Shown piece after piece: positions 50,592 through 59,922 of a DNA stretch of 64,000 bases. How positions within the stretch are numbered: the first letter of the stretch is position 1; every line of letters begins with the position of its first letter. The notes under the pieces are model-generated. The model saw only the letters and a program-made list of their open reading frames with translations. It was not told the origin of the DNA and made no database searches. Origin of the DNA: an uncultured Roseivirga sp. Lineage in GTDB: Bacteria > Bacteroidota > Bacteroidia > Cytophagales > Cyclobacteriaceae. The translations under genes were made by a program, and so were the position numbers. Where the stretch lies: NCBI GenBank assembly GCA_947493005.1, contig CANLOY010000002.1, forward strand, positions 372,001 to 436,000, given 5' to 3'.

Positions 50592-51458
50592 TTAATGATT
50601 GATTTCCAATTTATAACCAACACCATGTACATTGGCTAATTTAATCGTATCATCCTCTTTTAACTTTGTGCGTAGTTTGGAGATATAAGTATCTAAACTC
50701 CTACCCACTATCACACCGTTATCTTCCCAAACTCTCTTGGTCAATTCATCACGTTTTACCACTTGGTTTGGGTTAGCTACAAAAATTGTCAGTAATTCAC
50801 ACTCTTTTCTGGAAAGCCCAATTTCAGAAGCAGCCTTCACGAGTTTGTTTTGTTCAGGGTAAAACTGAAAACTCCCAATAGCCGTATACTGATCCTTGTT
50901 TTCTTTTCTATTCACTCCCCTTCTTCTGTTATACAAGAGGAAGGTTATCAACACAAATAAAATCAAGATTAATAAATAGAAAAGGGTACTCCCACCAAGC
51001 AAAGCAGTTGAATCATTAGTGAATTTTACTTCTATAGTATAACAGCTTTTCGGTAGCATCCGGCCAGTGCAAGGAATAATTGTTGTCTGCTCGTTGGTTG
51101 TCATCCTATAACTATAGGCGATTTCTTTATCCGCACACTGAACAACTTCAACAATATAATTCTCGGGCAATGAAGCCCTTCGAAATGAGTTTTTAATAAT
51201 TGATACTAACCTGCTTGGCTCAAAAGAAAGAGGGGATTGAAAAGAAAGTTCAAACTCAAAATCTGCCGATTCAACTATTGGTAAAACTAAAGAACTAGAA
51301 TCCTGGTTGGCAAGCAACAATTGGTTTCCTATGTCTCGCAAAGAGACTTTTACCATCCCTGAAAACTCTTCACTCTTATCGCTTGAGTCTTGAAAGAATG
51401 ACGCGATAAAAACAACAAGCACTACAACCCCAAATGAATAAACCTTTCTTCTGCTCAT
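50592..51458 (-). CDS. membrane-anchored winged-helix transcription regulator (OmpR/PhoB-type output)
   Basis: I start at 51458 (MSRRKVYSFGVVVLVV); a start six codons upstream is possible. The 288-residue protein has an N-terminal TM helix (about 7-23), a periplasmic domain with two cysteines (about 24-155), a second TM helix (about 157-178) and a cytoplasmic C-terminal wHTH (GLSRKECELLTIF, VKRDELTKRVW, VGRSLDTYISKLRTKL, VHGVGYKLE). It is a ToxR-like one-component design with the DNA-binding domain at the other end. It is divergent from the yceI gene, its likely target. Confidence 0.87.
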   Translation of the reverse strand: MSRRKVYSFGVVVLVVFIASFFQDSSDKSEEFSGMVKVSLRDIGNQLLLANQDSSSLVLPIVESADFEFELSFQSPLSFEPSRLVSIIKNSFRRASLPENYIVEVVQCADKEIAYSYRMTTNEQTTIIPCTGRMLPKSCYTIEVKFTNDSTALLGGSTLFYLLILILFVLITFLLYNRRRGVNRKENKDQYTAIGSFQFYPEQNKLVKAASEIGLSRKECELLTIFVANPNQVVKRDELTKRVWEDNGVIVGRSLDTYISKLRTKLKEDDTIKLANVHGVGYKLEINH

Positions 51459-51588
51459 AGAATCTGCAAATAACATTCAACTCCTCGACTTTTTACAATG
51501 GTTGACATTTCTTTTACATTTTTTTGACACTCCTCCCTCTCAGACCGATCTAGATTTACAGCCAAACAAACCATTTAATCAAATCATC

Positions 51589-52188
51589 ATGAACAAAACT
51601 ATTCTCATTCTCTGCTTAATTGCCGGCAGTTTCTCAATAAGAGTAAATGCTCAAGAAATCACAAAAATAGACATTGAAAACAGCACTGTGAACTGGGCAG
51701 GATCATACTCATTTAGCTTTGGTGGACATGAAGGAACTGTAAAGATTAAAGCAGGCTTACTCGTTGCTACAAAGGGTAAAATTACCGGAGGTTCCTTTGT
51801 TATTGACATGAACACGATTGTCAACACAGATGGTGACTATAGCCAAGATCTTGTAGACCACTTGAAAAATGAAGATTTTTTTGATGTTAAAAATCATCCA
51901 ACAGCCCAATTGGTCATCACTAAAGTCAAATACCATGACCCTAACAACACCAAGTGGAGTGACAAGACTTATGTAAGAATCGATGCCAATCTCACTATCA
52001 AGGGAATTACTCATCCAATACAATATGAAGCAGAAATAAATGCGGAGAACACTCAAATGGAATCAAAATTCAAAATTGACAGAACACTCTGGGGAGTTAC
52101 TTTTAAATCAAAAGGCATAGGAACAAGACTTAAGAATGGGATTATTTCTGACGCTGTAGAGTTCAGGATTGTGCTAAAATTAAATTGA
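51589..52188 (+). CDS. YceI-family periplasmic protein
   Basis: The ATG at 51589 (MNKTILILCLIAGSFS) begins the signal peptide; upstream in-frame codons lack it. The mature protein (about 180 residues) is a YceI lipocalin-like barrel that binds isoprenoid or other lipids: STVNWAGSYSFSFGGHEGTV, FVIDMNTIVNTD, HLKNEDFFDVKNHPTAQLVI, NLTIKGITHPI, LWGVTFKSKG (by key residues). It is transcribed away from the membrane regulator and followed ten bases later by another secreted protein gene. Confidence 0.92.
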   Translation: MNKTILILCLIAGSFSIRVNAQEITKIDIENSTVNWAGSYSFSFGGHEGTVKIKAGLLVATKGKITGGSFVIDMNTIVNTDGDYSQDLVDHLKNEDFFDVKNHPTAQLVITKVKYHDPNNTKWSDKTYVRIDANLTIKGITHPIQYEAEINAENTQMESKFKIDRTLWGVTFKSKGIGTRLKNGIISDAVEFRIVLKLN

Positions 52189-52225
52189 TACAATACACTT
52201 GATCTCCAACACTAAACAAGAGAAA

Positions 52226-52807
52226 ATGAAAAAATGCATTACACTCATGGTAGCTTTGCTACTTCTTTCAACACCTACACTTGCGCAAGAAGAAGCCTAC
52301 CCGGATTTACTAATATCAGATGATTGGGGCAAAGAGATTTTCACTTTCCCCATACGATTTGCAAAGAAGATTCCTTTTGACGGATTCGAAGAAGCCAGAT
52401 TCCCCAAAGGCTGGGGAGATAAAAGCAGCCCATATTTTTGGACTTATGCATTTGTCTGGAAAATAGATGTTGATTCTTTGTTGTCTTCGACCGAACTGGA
52501 AGTGAACTTACAGTACTATTTTGACGGATTATTAGGACTGGATTTCCATGAAGATAAGCCCAAAACGAATGCTGTCTTTGTCAAAAACGAAGGTTCTGCC
52601 AATTCATCAAAACTTAAGGGAAAGATCAAGACACTTGATACTCGTTTCACACAAAAACCAATGACACTGAAAGTACTAATAGATCAACGGTATTGTGAAG
52701 AGAGCAAAAAACTCATTGTGCTTTTCAAGTTTTCACCCAAAGCATCTGAGAATGAAGTATGGATCAAATTAAATGAGATAACATTTAGTCCTGATGTGTG
52801 TAAATAA
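52226..52807 (+). CDS. secreted protein of unknown function
   Basis: The ATG at 52226 (MKKCITLMVALLLLSTPTLAQ) starts a clear signal peptide; product 193 residues. The mature part has a GWGDKSSPYFWTYAFVWKI segment, which recalls proteins found next to YceI, and ends with two conserved-looking cysteines (YCEES, DVCK). No catalytic motif is evident. It is co-directional with yceI with 37 bases between, so they may form one operon under the divergent regulator. Confidence 0.8.
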   Translation: MKKCITLMVALLLLSTPTLAQEEAYPDLLISDDWGKEIFTFPIRFAKKIPFDGFEEARFPKGWGDKSSPYFWTYAFVWKIDVDSLLSSTELEVNLQYYFDGLLGLDFHEDKPKTNAVFVKNEGSANSSKLKGKIKTLDTRFTQKPMTLKVLIDQRYCEESKKLIVLFKFSPKASENEVWIKLNEITFSPDVCK

Positions 52808-52858
52808 TGATAGACTCATTTGCCAACGAGTATAATGAAAATCTAATGATTTTTTCTA

Positions 52859-52934
52859 CCCTGAGCCAAGTCGAAGGGTCTTTTGAGGCTACTCGGATTA
52901 TTAATTGGATAAGTTCCCTCGGCTTCGCTCGGGA
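52859..52934. repeat. inverted pair of REP-like elements
   Basis: CCCTGAGCCAAGTCGAAGGG (52860-52879) and CCCTCGGCTTCGCTCGGG (52917-52934) are related in opposite orientation (the first reads CCCTTCGACTTGGCTCAGGG on the other strand). Such TTCGACTT/CGCTCAGG sequences recur in Bacteroidota genomes as REP/BIME-like units. Confidence 0.6.
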
Positions 52935-53018
52935 TAAAAAGACAATGTACTTTTCCAAAAGGAGCTCTAACTCTATTGACAACTTCATAATTAATATTGG
53001 CAAACAAAAGTATAGAAG

Positions 53019-54047
53019 TTACTTGCTCTTCTTAATTCCAAACTCCTTTTCGTAGAATGCCATAATTGGCTGAAAGGGTCCAAACTTATGCTGTTCTGCA
53101 GAAAATGAGTCCACCCATGGCCCATATGGTGTTGAAACAGGCTTTAACTTTTTATCGGGGAAATCCGCTTCTGGATTTCCCTTTTGGGGCCTCTCAAAGC
53201 TATTGATATAAGCAGCAACATGATAAGCCTCCTCGTCTGTCAACACTGGCTTTTCTAATGTGGCTTGTAAATAAGGCATATTGCCTTTAATAAACTGAGA
53301 AGCGGTAATTACGCGGTGCATTCCCGCACCATGATTATAAGTATCGGTTCCCCAAAGTGGCGGGTATAAATAGGGCTCATTTGCCGAAGGCCTTTGCCCT
53401 TGCCCATCCTCCATGTGACATGTTTGACAATGCTTTGTGTAAATTACTTTTCCCTTTACTGGATCTGCTTTCTCTTCAGGTAATACTATCTTAGCAAAGC
53501 CCTTAAACTCAGCAATTCTCTCGTCAGGAACATCTTCACTTAACCACTCCATATAGGCCACTATAGCCTGCATTTCAAGACTATTTTCAGGCAACACTTT
53601 CCCATTCATACTTCTTTCCATACAGCCATTCACCCTCTCTTCGAGAGTTCCCATTTTATTCTCTCGCCCTCGGAATTGCGGGAAACGACTAGCTACACCT
53701 ACAAAAGAAGCTGATCCGGGTTTTCTGCCTGCCTCCAAATGGCAATTCTGGCAACTCAAGTTATTTCCTGCAAATCTAGCTTTCACCTCAGGTGCCAAAG
53801 GTCCAATGTGCTTACTGGTTTCCGTAATTAGCTTATAGCCTAAATTGACAAGGTTGTCATTTGCCTCAGAACCCAAATCCGTTTCAGGATTTCTTGGCTT
53901 CCAATCCTTAACAGAAACTTCCTTATTTATTACTAGTTCAGGGTTTGTGTGAAGAAGAAAAAGGAAAACCAAAAAGATTACCACAAGGCCAAAAACAGTA
54001 TAAACTGCTTTAGTAATTAAGGTCAATCTCTTTTCCAGGTTCATCAA
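53019..54047 (-). CDS. tsdA: TsdA-like diheme thiosulfate dehydrogenase
   Basis: TsdA oxidises two thiosulfate to tetrathionate (or the reverse) in the periplasm. The 342-residue protein has an N-terminal membrane anchor (about 12-32), heme site SCQNCH with the LEAGRKPGSASFVGVASRFPQF region and the NGCMERSMNGK motif, whose Cys likely matches the unusual Cys heme ligand of TsdA, then heme site HCQTCHMEDGQG. Both CxxCH sites are intact. It is the last gene of a sulfur operon on the minus strand. Confidence 0.88.
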   Translation of the reverse strand: MMNLEKRLTLITKAVYTVFGLVVIFLVFLFLLHTNPELVINKEVSVKDWKPRNPETDLGSEANDNLVNLGYKLITETSKHIGPLAPEVKARFAGNNLSCQNCHLEAGRKPGSASFVGVASRFPQFRGRENKMGTLEERVNGCMERSMNGKVLPENSLEMQAIVAYMEWLSEDVPDERIAEFKGFAKIVLPEEKADPVKGKVIYTKHCQTCHMEDGQGQRPSANEPYLYPPLWGTDTYNHGAGMHRVITASQFIKGNMPYLQATLEKPVLTDEEAYHVAAYINSFERPQKGNPEADFPDKKLKPVSTPYGPWVDSFSAEQHKFGPFQPIMAFYEKEFGIKKSK

Positions 54048-54070
54048 TTATCTTAATAATTTGAAGATCA

Positions 54071-55399
54071 TCAAAAGCTATAACTAAGTATTAGATCCAA
54101 ATGGAAAATGTCCACTTTGTTAATTCTAAGGCTTTCATCACCTCCAATCTCATCATTCAAAAAACGATAAGCTGTATATACTTCTGCCGAGAATCCCTTA
54201 AAGCCAGATGTCTTTGGCTCATATTTAAGCGATGTATCCAAATGAATATTTGATGGCACTTTAAGCTTACTTCTCAAGGCATCATTAGGGTTTGGCAATG
54301 AACTCCATGACAAACTTGTGTAAAATCTCATGTTTCTGTTTTCATCGTCCCAATTACGCTGCCACTTTCCCATAATTGTAGTTACATCCTGAAAACCCTC
54401 TACGCGCGTTCTTCTTTGGAATGCATAAAATGGCTCCTTCCCCCACTCTCTCGGTAACAATAACCTGCCATCATCGCTTATCCTGGAAAAATTGAGCTGA
54501 AACAAATCAGCATTTTGTTTCTTCTCTAGCCTTAAACCATAATAAGTGGCACTGGATGATGAAAAGTATCTCAATGATGGGTTAGCATTTCCACCGTCCC
54601 CTACTCTACGCTGATAGATTAAAATGGTCTTCAGGTTAAACCCTTCATCAAATTTAAGAGTAGGTTCTATCAACAAAGAATTCGAAATATTGTCGGCAAA
54701 GTAATTCCAAACATCAAGACTCAACTTTTCTGATATCTCTACATTCACGTTGGCAATTGCCAGGAAATCTGCATCCACATTTCCAGGATATCCACTTGGG
54801 TTCCCATCAACACCTACACCTGTACCTACTTGGCCTATCGACTCTCCTATTCCTTCAAACCTGCCCGTGAATCTTGGCGCAATTTGATGAATACCTCCAA
54901 ACTGAACTTTAAGTTTCTCATTTGGATCGAACTCATACCAAATTCCTTGTAATGCATTTGGGAAGGGCCAAACCTCAGCATTAATTGCTGGGGTATCTCT
55001 TAGAAATCGACCCAGGGTAATCTTGTGCTTGTCAAAGTTCAGTGTAGCATATAGTTGAGGTAATGCAAATTCATGACCTCCTTCCATACGATTCTGATTC
55101 CACAAGTTTCCTTCATAAATAGGACCTGCACCAGTGAGAGGATCTCTTTTCGTAATGTTATCGATTCCAAAGTTGACAAGTCCATTTCCCTGGGCGCCTA
55201 AACTTAGCCAATCATTAAATTTGTGTTCGTACTTCAAATATCCAAAGGATACCCAAACCGAATAATTTGTCAGATCACCACGGTTGTCGGTTCGCATGTA
55301 TCGTGTTCTGAACAACCCACTTAACTCACCGCTCTCCTGAGCAGAAGCAACCACCGAAGCACTTAAAAGAAGTGCTATGCAAATAATGCGTTTAATCAA
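54071..55399 (-). CDS. outer-membrane porin of the sulfur locus
   Basis: The 442-residue product has a signal peptide ending near ASAQ (residue 20) and a beta-barrel pattern of alternating residues ending in an aromatic (ILSYSF), as in OprD/alginate-export-type porins. Motifs such as ITLGRFLRDTP and LRLEKKQNADLFQL fit strands and turns of such barrels. It lies 23 bases upstream of tsdA, so diffusion of thiosulfate or tetrathionate across the outer membrane is inferred. Confidence 0.8.
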   Translation of the reverse strand: MIKRIICIALLLSASVVASAQESGELSGLFRTRYMRTDNRGDLTNYSVWVSFGYLKYEHKFNDWLSLGAQGNGLVNFGIDNITKRDPLTGAGPIYEGNLWNQNRMEGGHEFALPQLYATLNFDKHKITLGRFLRDTPAINAEVWPFPNALQGIWYEFDPNEKLKVQFGGIHQIAPRFTGRFEGIGESIGQVGTGVGVDGNPSGYPGNVDADFLAIANVNVEISEKLSLDVWNYFADNISNSLLIEPTLKFDEGFNLKTILIYQRRVGDGGNANPSLRYFSSSSATYYGLRLEKKQNADLFQLNFSRISDDGRLLLPREWGKEPFYAFQRRTRVEGFQDVTTIMGKWQRNWDDENRNMRFYTSLSWSSLPNPNDALRSKLKVPSNIHLDTSLKYEPKTSGFKGFSAEVYTAYRFLNDEIGGDESLRINKVDIFHLDLILSYSF

Positions 55400-55418
55400 T
55401 TTTCAAAATTTCCAGCAA

Positions 55419-55832
55419 TTAATGTGGTAATTTGGTCTTAAGCAAGCCATATACATAAGTTCCTAGCAGACCTGAAGCAATTGCTGCAATCATCACTAAA
55501 AATCCATTCCCAACCTGAACAAACAATGGTCCGGGGCAAGCTCCTGTCAATGCCCAGCCTAAGCCGAATATTGTTCCCCCAATTAAATATCTTGGGTAAG
55601 AAAATTGCTTGGGTGCTATGATTATCGGATCTCCTGAAAGAGATTTAAGTCTTCTAGCTTTGATAAAGCGCGTAATAAAAATCCCTAGTACCACTGCCGA
55701 TCCAATAACACCATACATGTGAAATGCTTGAAATTTGAACATTTCATAAATTCTAAACCAGGAAATCAGTTCTGCCTTTGTAAGTACAATCCCGAAAACT
55801 GTTCCTAAAATGAGGTATTTAAAATATTTCAT
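55419..55832 (-). CDS. YeeE/YedE-type (DUF6691) transport subunit, short half
   Basis: The 137-residue membrane protein has four predicted helices and the GWALTGACPGPLFVQVGNG motif typical of the second, short YeeE/YedE half, with a Cys likely to touch the sulfur substrate. Two-gene YeeE/YedE pairs import thiosulfate or related sulfur species. It lies ten bases after its partner. Confidence 0.88.
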   Translation of the reverse strand: MKYFKYLILGTVFGIVLTKAELISWFRIYEMFKFQAFHMYGVIGSAVVLGIFITRFIKARRLKSLSGDPIIIAPKQFSYPRYLIGGTIFGLGWALTGACPGPLFVQVGNGFLVMIAAIASGLLGTYVYGLLKTKLPH

Positions 55833-55842
55833 AAGCCAAACT

Positions 55843-56418
55843 TTAAAGGGTAAGTATTGAAGGAAGAATAAGCCAGGTCATAATTAACCCACCTGCAAAA
55901 AAACCGACTACAGCAAGTAATGAAGCTGGCTGTAAATCACTTAGTCCACTAATCGCATGACCTGATGTGCAACCTCCAGCGTATCGGGTACCAAAGCCAA
56001 CTAAGAATCCACCGATAATAATCATTATGATTCCCTTAAGGGATAGCAATGATTGAAAATTGAAAATTGATTCAGGCATCATACCAACACCCGCATCTGC
56101 CATTCCGTAAGTTTGTAACTCTTCTAATGTCGTCTGGCTTATGGCAACCGTATCATTTCCTGAAAGGAACTGACTTGCTATTACTCCTCCCAGAATTGTT
56201 CCTGTAACAAATACTAGGTTCCAGGTTTGTTTACGCCAATCAAAATCAAAAAACTCGCAGGATTTACCTGCTCCCATCACAGAACATAGATTTCTGAAAT
56301 TGGCCGAAAGACCGAAGCTATTTCCGAAATAAATCAGGCCAAACATAACCAGTGCTATCAGCGGGCCTGCCACATACCATGGCCAAGGCTGACTAATGAA
56401 TTCAATCAATGATTCCAT
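55843..56418 (-). CDS. YeeE/YedE-family sulfur transport protein, long half
   Basis: The 191-residue membrane protein has about five helices. The family marks RNLCSVMGAGKSCEFF and RYAGGCTSGHAISGLSDLQPAS place conserved cysteines in the membrane. Together with the next gene it resembles split TsuA-type thiosulfate transporters. It starts 103 bases downstream of the MBL-rhodanese gene. Confidence 0.9.
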   Translation of the reverse strand: MESLIEFISQPWPWYVAGPLIALVMFGLIYFGNSFGLSANFRNLCSVMGAGKSCEFFDFDWRKQTWNLVFVTGTILGGVIASQFLSGNDTVAISQTTLEELQTYGMADAGVGMMPESIFNFQSLLSLKGIIMIIIGGFLVGFGTRYAGGCTSGHAISGLSDLQPASLLAVVGFFAGGLIMTWLILPSILTL

Positions 56419-56521
56419 AATTTATTTTAGGCAATCCAATCCCATTCTACTTTCGGACTATTGAAAGCAAAGAGCAAAAGGACTTCGTTTTAATTAAAAA
56501 TTATCTGTACAATCTGAGAGA

Positions 56522-57931
56522 TTACTCCAGTGTAGTAGGGCAAACATAATCTGTTACTGGAATACCAACCTTCTTAATAGCAGCAAAACCTCCTGCTACA
56601 TCAATTACTTTGTCAAAACCTCTGGATTTAAGAATAGAAGCAAAGATTACCGATCTATACCCACCTGCACAGTGCACGTAGTATTCTTTTTCCTTATCAA
56701 CTCTTTCCATTCCATCATTGATAAAATCAAGAGGAGTACTTTTGGCAGATTCGATATGCTCTGCAGCATACTCTCCAGGTTTTCTCACATCAAGTACGTT
56801 AATACTCTCGGTTTCAAGTTTGGTTTTTAATACCTCGGCTCCAACAGATAGCATACTATCTACTTCTTTGTCTGCATTTTTCCAGGTAGTAAAGCCTCCT
56901 TTTAGAAATCCTAGCGTATTATCATACCCCACACGAGACAATCTGGTCACTACTTCTTCCTCTCTTCCTTCATCTGCAATAAAGACAATAGGCTGGTGCA
57001 AATCGGCTATCAGAGCGCCAACCCATGGTGCAAAGCCTCCATCAACCCCTATGAAAATTGAGTTTGGAATAAATCCATTGACAAAATCTTTCTGATGACG
57101 TGTATCAAGTACTAAAGCTCCTTCATGGTTAGCCATAGCTTCAAAAGTTTCTATATCCAATGGCACATTACCTTTGGCCATAACATCATCTAGGCTATCC
57201 ACCCCAGTTTTGTTCAACATAGCATTCTTAGCAAAATACTGTGGGGGTGGAAGGATTCCTTCTGTAACTTCTTTAATGAACTCTTCCTTGGTCATATCAG
57301 GGCGTAGGGCATAGTTCACTTTCTTTTGATTACCTAACAAGTCTGTAGTCTCTTTACTCATGTTTTTGCCACAGGCTGAACCTGCACCATGAGCTGGATA
57401 TACTACTACATCATCGGGTAATGTCATTATTTTTTCTCTAAGACTATGGAAAAGTAAACCTGCCAAATCCTCTTGAGATAAGTCTGACTTGACAGCAAGG
57501 TCTGGTCTACCAACGTCTCCGATAAACAGTGTATCACCGCTAAAAATTGCATGCTCCTTACCATTCTCATCTATCAGAAGAAATGTAGAACTCTCCGGAG
57601 TATGACCTGGGGTATGAAGCACTTTAATTTTAATATCTCCTAGCTCAAAGATTTCTCCATCCTTTGCTTCATGAATATCATATTCCGTCTTTGCCCCGGG
57701 TCCGTACACAATTGTAGCTCCTGTTTTTCTAGCTAAATCCAAGTGACCAGACACAAAGTCAGCATGAAAATGTGTTTCAAAAATATACTTGATCGTAGCC
57801 TCGTTTTTCTCAGCTTTCGCCAAATAAGGATGAGTTTCCCTCAAGGGATCTATAATCGCAACTTCTCCTCTACTTTCAATATAATAAGCTCCTTGTGCTA
57901 AGCACCCTGTATATATCTGTTCTATTTTCAT
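56522..57931 (-). CDS. persulfide dioxygenase-like MBL protein with two rhodanese domains
   Basis: I place the start at 57931 (MKIEQIYTGCLAQGAYYI), 13 codons inside the longest frame. Residues about 1-240 are a metallo-beta-lactamase domain of the ETHE1/persulfide dioxygenase type (HFHADFVSGH, HTPGHTPES, SGDTLF, PAHGAGSACGK). A first rhodanese domain lacks the catalytic Cys (FIADEGRE), and the second has it (VHCAGGYRS). It likely oxidises glutathione-type persulfides to sulfite in the cytoplasm. It heads the YeeE/porin/TsdA gene group. Confidence 0.92.
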   Translation of the reverse strand: MKIEQIYTGCLAQGAYYIESRGEVAIIDPLRETHPYLAKAEKNEATIKYIFETHFHADFVSGHLDLARKTGATIVYGPGAKTEYDIHEAKDGEIFELGDIKIKVLHTPGHTPESSTFLLIDENGKEHAIFSGDTLFIGDVGRPDLAVKSDLSQEDLAGLLFHSLREKIMTLPDDVVVYPAHGAGSACGKNMSKETTDLLGNQKKVNYALRPDMTKEEFIKEVTEGILPPPQYFAKNAMLNKTGVDSLDDVMAKGNVPLDIETFEAMANHEGALVLDTRHQKDFVNGFIPNSIFIGVDGGFAPWVGALIADLHQPIVFIADEGREEEVVTRLSRVGYDNTLGFLKGGFTTWKNADKEVDSMLSVGAEVLKTKLETESINVLDVRKPGEYAAEHIESAKSTPLDFINDGMERVDKEKEYYVHCAGGYRSVIFASILKSRGFDKVIDVAGGFAAIKKVGIPVTDYVCPTTLE

Positions 57932-58003
57932 CTTAATACTTTCAATTCGTTTGCCGATACTTAAGTTCAAATTACGTAACTATTTGGTACAATGTCTGTA
58001 ACT

Positions 58004-59734
58004 CTAGTTACATTGAACGTTAGCGTTTGTTTGTACAGCCATTTTTGCTCTTGTACTTTCGTATTCTTCCGAAAGACAATACTTTACAGCATCATCAGTC
58101 GTCAAAAAGAAGGTCTCCTGATGCTTTCCTATAACCAACTCATTCTTATACAGGGCATCTCTAACCGGACCTATAACTTCTGCAAACAAAAGTCTTATAC
58201 CTTTTTCGTTCAATGTCTCTATCAAATCTCTCAAACCAATTATTCCAGTAGCGTCTATATGAACCACAGAAGACGCATCCAAAACAACAAACTTCAGCTT
58301 ACCCTCTCTTTTAAGGGCTTCGTTGACCATGCGCTCTTTAATGGTTTGAATATTTACAAAAACAAAAGGAACATCTATTCTAACTATTAACAAATCTTCC
58401 CAGGATTCCAGCCCCTCAAACCTATTTAGGTTTCTATATTCCGTAAACCCCTTGACTCTTCCCAGAAGGGCAATATGTGGATTGGCAGCCTTAAAAAGCA
58501 GGATTAATACTGACAATATAATTCCCGAAACAATGCCCGGAACCATACCAAAAATTAAGGTAACAACTACCGTGGCCAATAACAGTCCAAGTTCAACCTT
58601 GTTGGTTTTCCAGAGTGTATAAGCATACTTAATATCTATCAACCCAGAAACAGCAACAATAATAATGGAGGCCAGAATAGCGTGGGGCAAATGATAAAAA
58701 AGTGGCGTTAAAAATAGCAAGGTTAATGCTACCAACACGGCACTTATAATTGAAGACAAAGGTGTTTGAGCACCAGCTTGTTCATTTACTGCCGACCTGG
58801 AAAAGCCTCCTGTAACCGGATAACTTTGAAAGAGAGAGCCTATGATATTTGCTGCTCCCAAGGCTATCAATTCCTGATTTGGCATAACCCGATAATTTCT
58901 TCTTTTCGCTTCAATAGCTTTTGCCACAGAAAATGCTTCCATATAAGCAACAACAGCAATTGTAAGTGAAAGTGGTAGCAGTTTTCGCATCAATTCCCAG
59001 GAAAAATCCGGCAATACAAAAGCAGGTAGTCCTTGCGGAATATCTCTCACAATGCTCACTCCTTGTTGATCCAGGCCTAAACCAAAAACCACCAAAATAC
59101 CCAATACAACTGCCACGAGCGCTCCGGGAATCTTATTATTTAACTTCTTAGAAAACTTAATGAATAAAATACCAGAAACACCAAGTATTAGAGTAGCCCA
59201 GTGAACATCTCCAATATTCTCAAAGGCACTAGCCAGTATCTTGTGAATCTCGTGCCCCCGTTCTATGTCTACTCCTAAAAGGTACTTCAATTGGTTTAGC
59301 CCAATGATTAAGGCAGCTGCAGAAGTAAACCCACTAATAACAGGCTTGGACAATAAATTTGTGATAAAACCCATACGGATTAGCCCAAGTATAAATTGGG
59401 CTGCTCCCATAAAGAAAGCCAACAGAATGGAATAGGTAACATACGCCTCAGTTCCCTCTGTTGCTAGTACTGAAACACCTGTTGCTACTAGTAACGAATC
59501 CATGGCCACAGGTGCTACTGACAATTGTCTAGATGTGCCAAAAACAGCATAGATAATTTGTGGCACAACCGAAGCATACAAACCGTAAACAGGAGGCAAA
59601 CCTGCTATCAGTGCATATGCCATTCCCTGCGGAATAAGCATAATACCTACAGTGAGCCCAGCAAACAAGTCATCACTCAGGTAATTCTTTTTGTACTTGG
59701 GCAACCAGGAAAGTATTGGAATAAAATTCTTCAA
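58004..59734 (-). CDS. SulP-family anion permease with STAS domain
   Basis: The 576-residue inner-membrane protein has the SulP start GLTVGIMLIPQGMAYALIAGLPPVYGLYAS (key residues), NIIGSLFQSYPVTGGFSRSAVN and about 12-14 helices, then a C-terminal STAS domain (about 440-555; VVLDASSVVHIDATGIIGL). It transports sulfate or bicarbonate. The sulfur genes just downstream favour sulfate exchange. The last residues (TNANVQCN) extend past STAS and are variable. Confidence 0.92.
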   Translation of the reverse strand: MKNFIPILSWLPKYKKNYLSDDLFAGLTVGIMLIPQGMAYALIAGLPPVYGLYASVVPQIIYAVFGTSRQLSVAPVAMDSLLVATGVSVLATEGTEAYVTYSILLAFFMGAAQFILGLIRMGFITNLLSKPVISGFTSAAALIIGLNQLKYLLGVDIERGHEIHKILASAFENIGDVHWATLILGVSGILFIKFSKKLNNKIPGALVAVVLGILVVFGLGLDQQGVSIVRDIPQGLPAFVLPDFSWELMRKLLPLSLTIAVVAYMEAFSVAKAIEAKRRNYRVMPNQELIALGAANIIGSLFQSYPVTGGFSRSAVNEQAGAQTPLSSIISAVLVALTLLFLTPLFYHLPHAILASIIIVAVSGLIDIKYAYTLWKTNKVELGLLLATVVVTLIFGMVPGIVSGIILSVLILLFKAANPHIALLGRVKGFTEYRNLNRFEGLESWEDLLIVRIDVPFVFVNIQTIKERMVNEALKREGKLKFVVLDASSVVHIDATGIIGLRDLIETLNEKGIRLLFAEVIGPVRDALYKNELVIGKHQETFFLTTDDAVKYCLSEEYESTRAKMAVQTNANVQCN

Positions 59735-59922
59735 TCAAAGTTGGTTTTGAAATAAGTACTCAAATGTAAGCGGATTCGTTCTTTTCAAAAGTAACCAAAG
59801 TTACTAAAGCATTACCACAGCAAAATTGTAGAATACATAGACTAATTTATTTTCTAAAAAATGATTGATAACTTCAACCTACATTTCACCTACAAGTCAA
59901 CCTTTTAATTCAGATCAAGAAA

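Noticed and set aside
50436-50639. 67-codon plus-strand frame
   Set aside because: It is antisense to the duplicated regulator 3' ends and repeats the same sequence twice because of the duplication.
52785-53055. Two short frames on opposite strands over the REP-like pair
   Set aside because: They run through the repeat elements and overlap the ends of neighbouring genes; no protein features.
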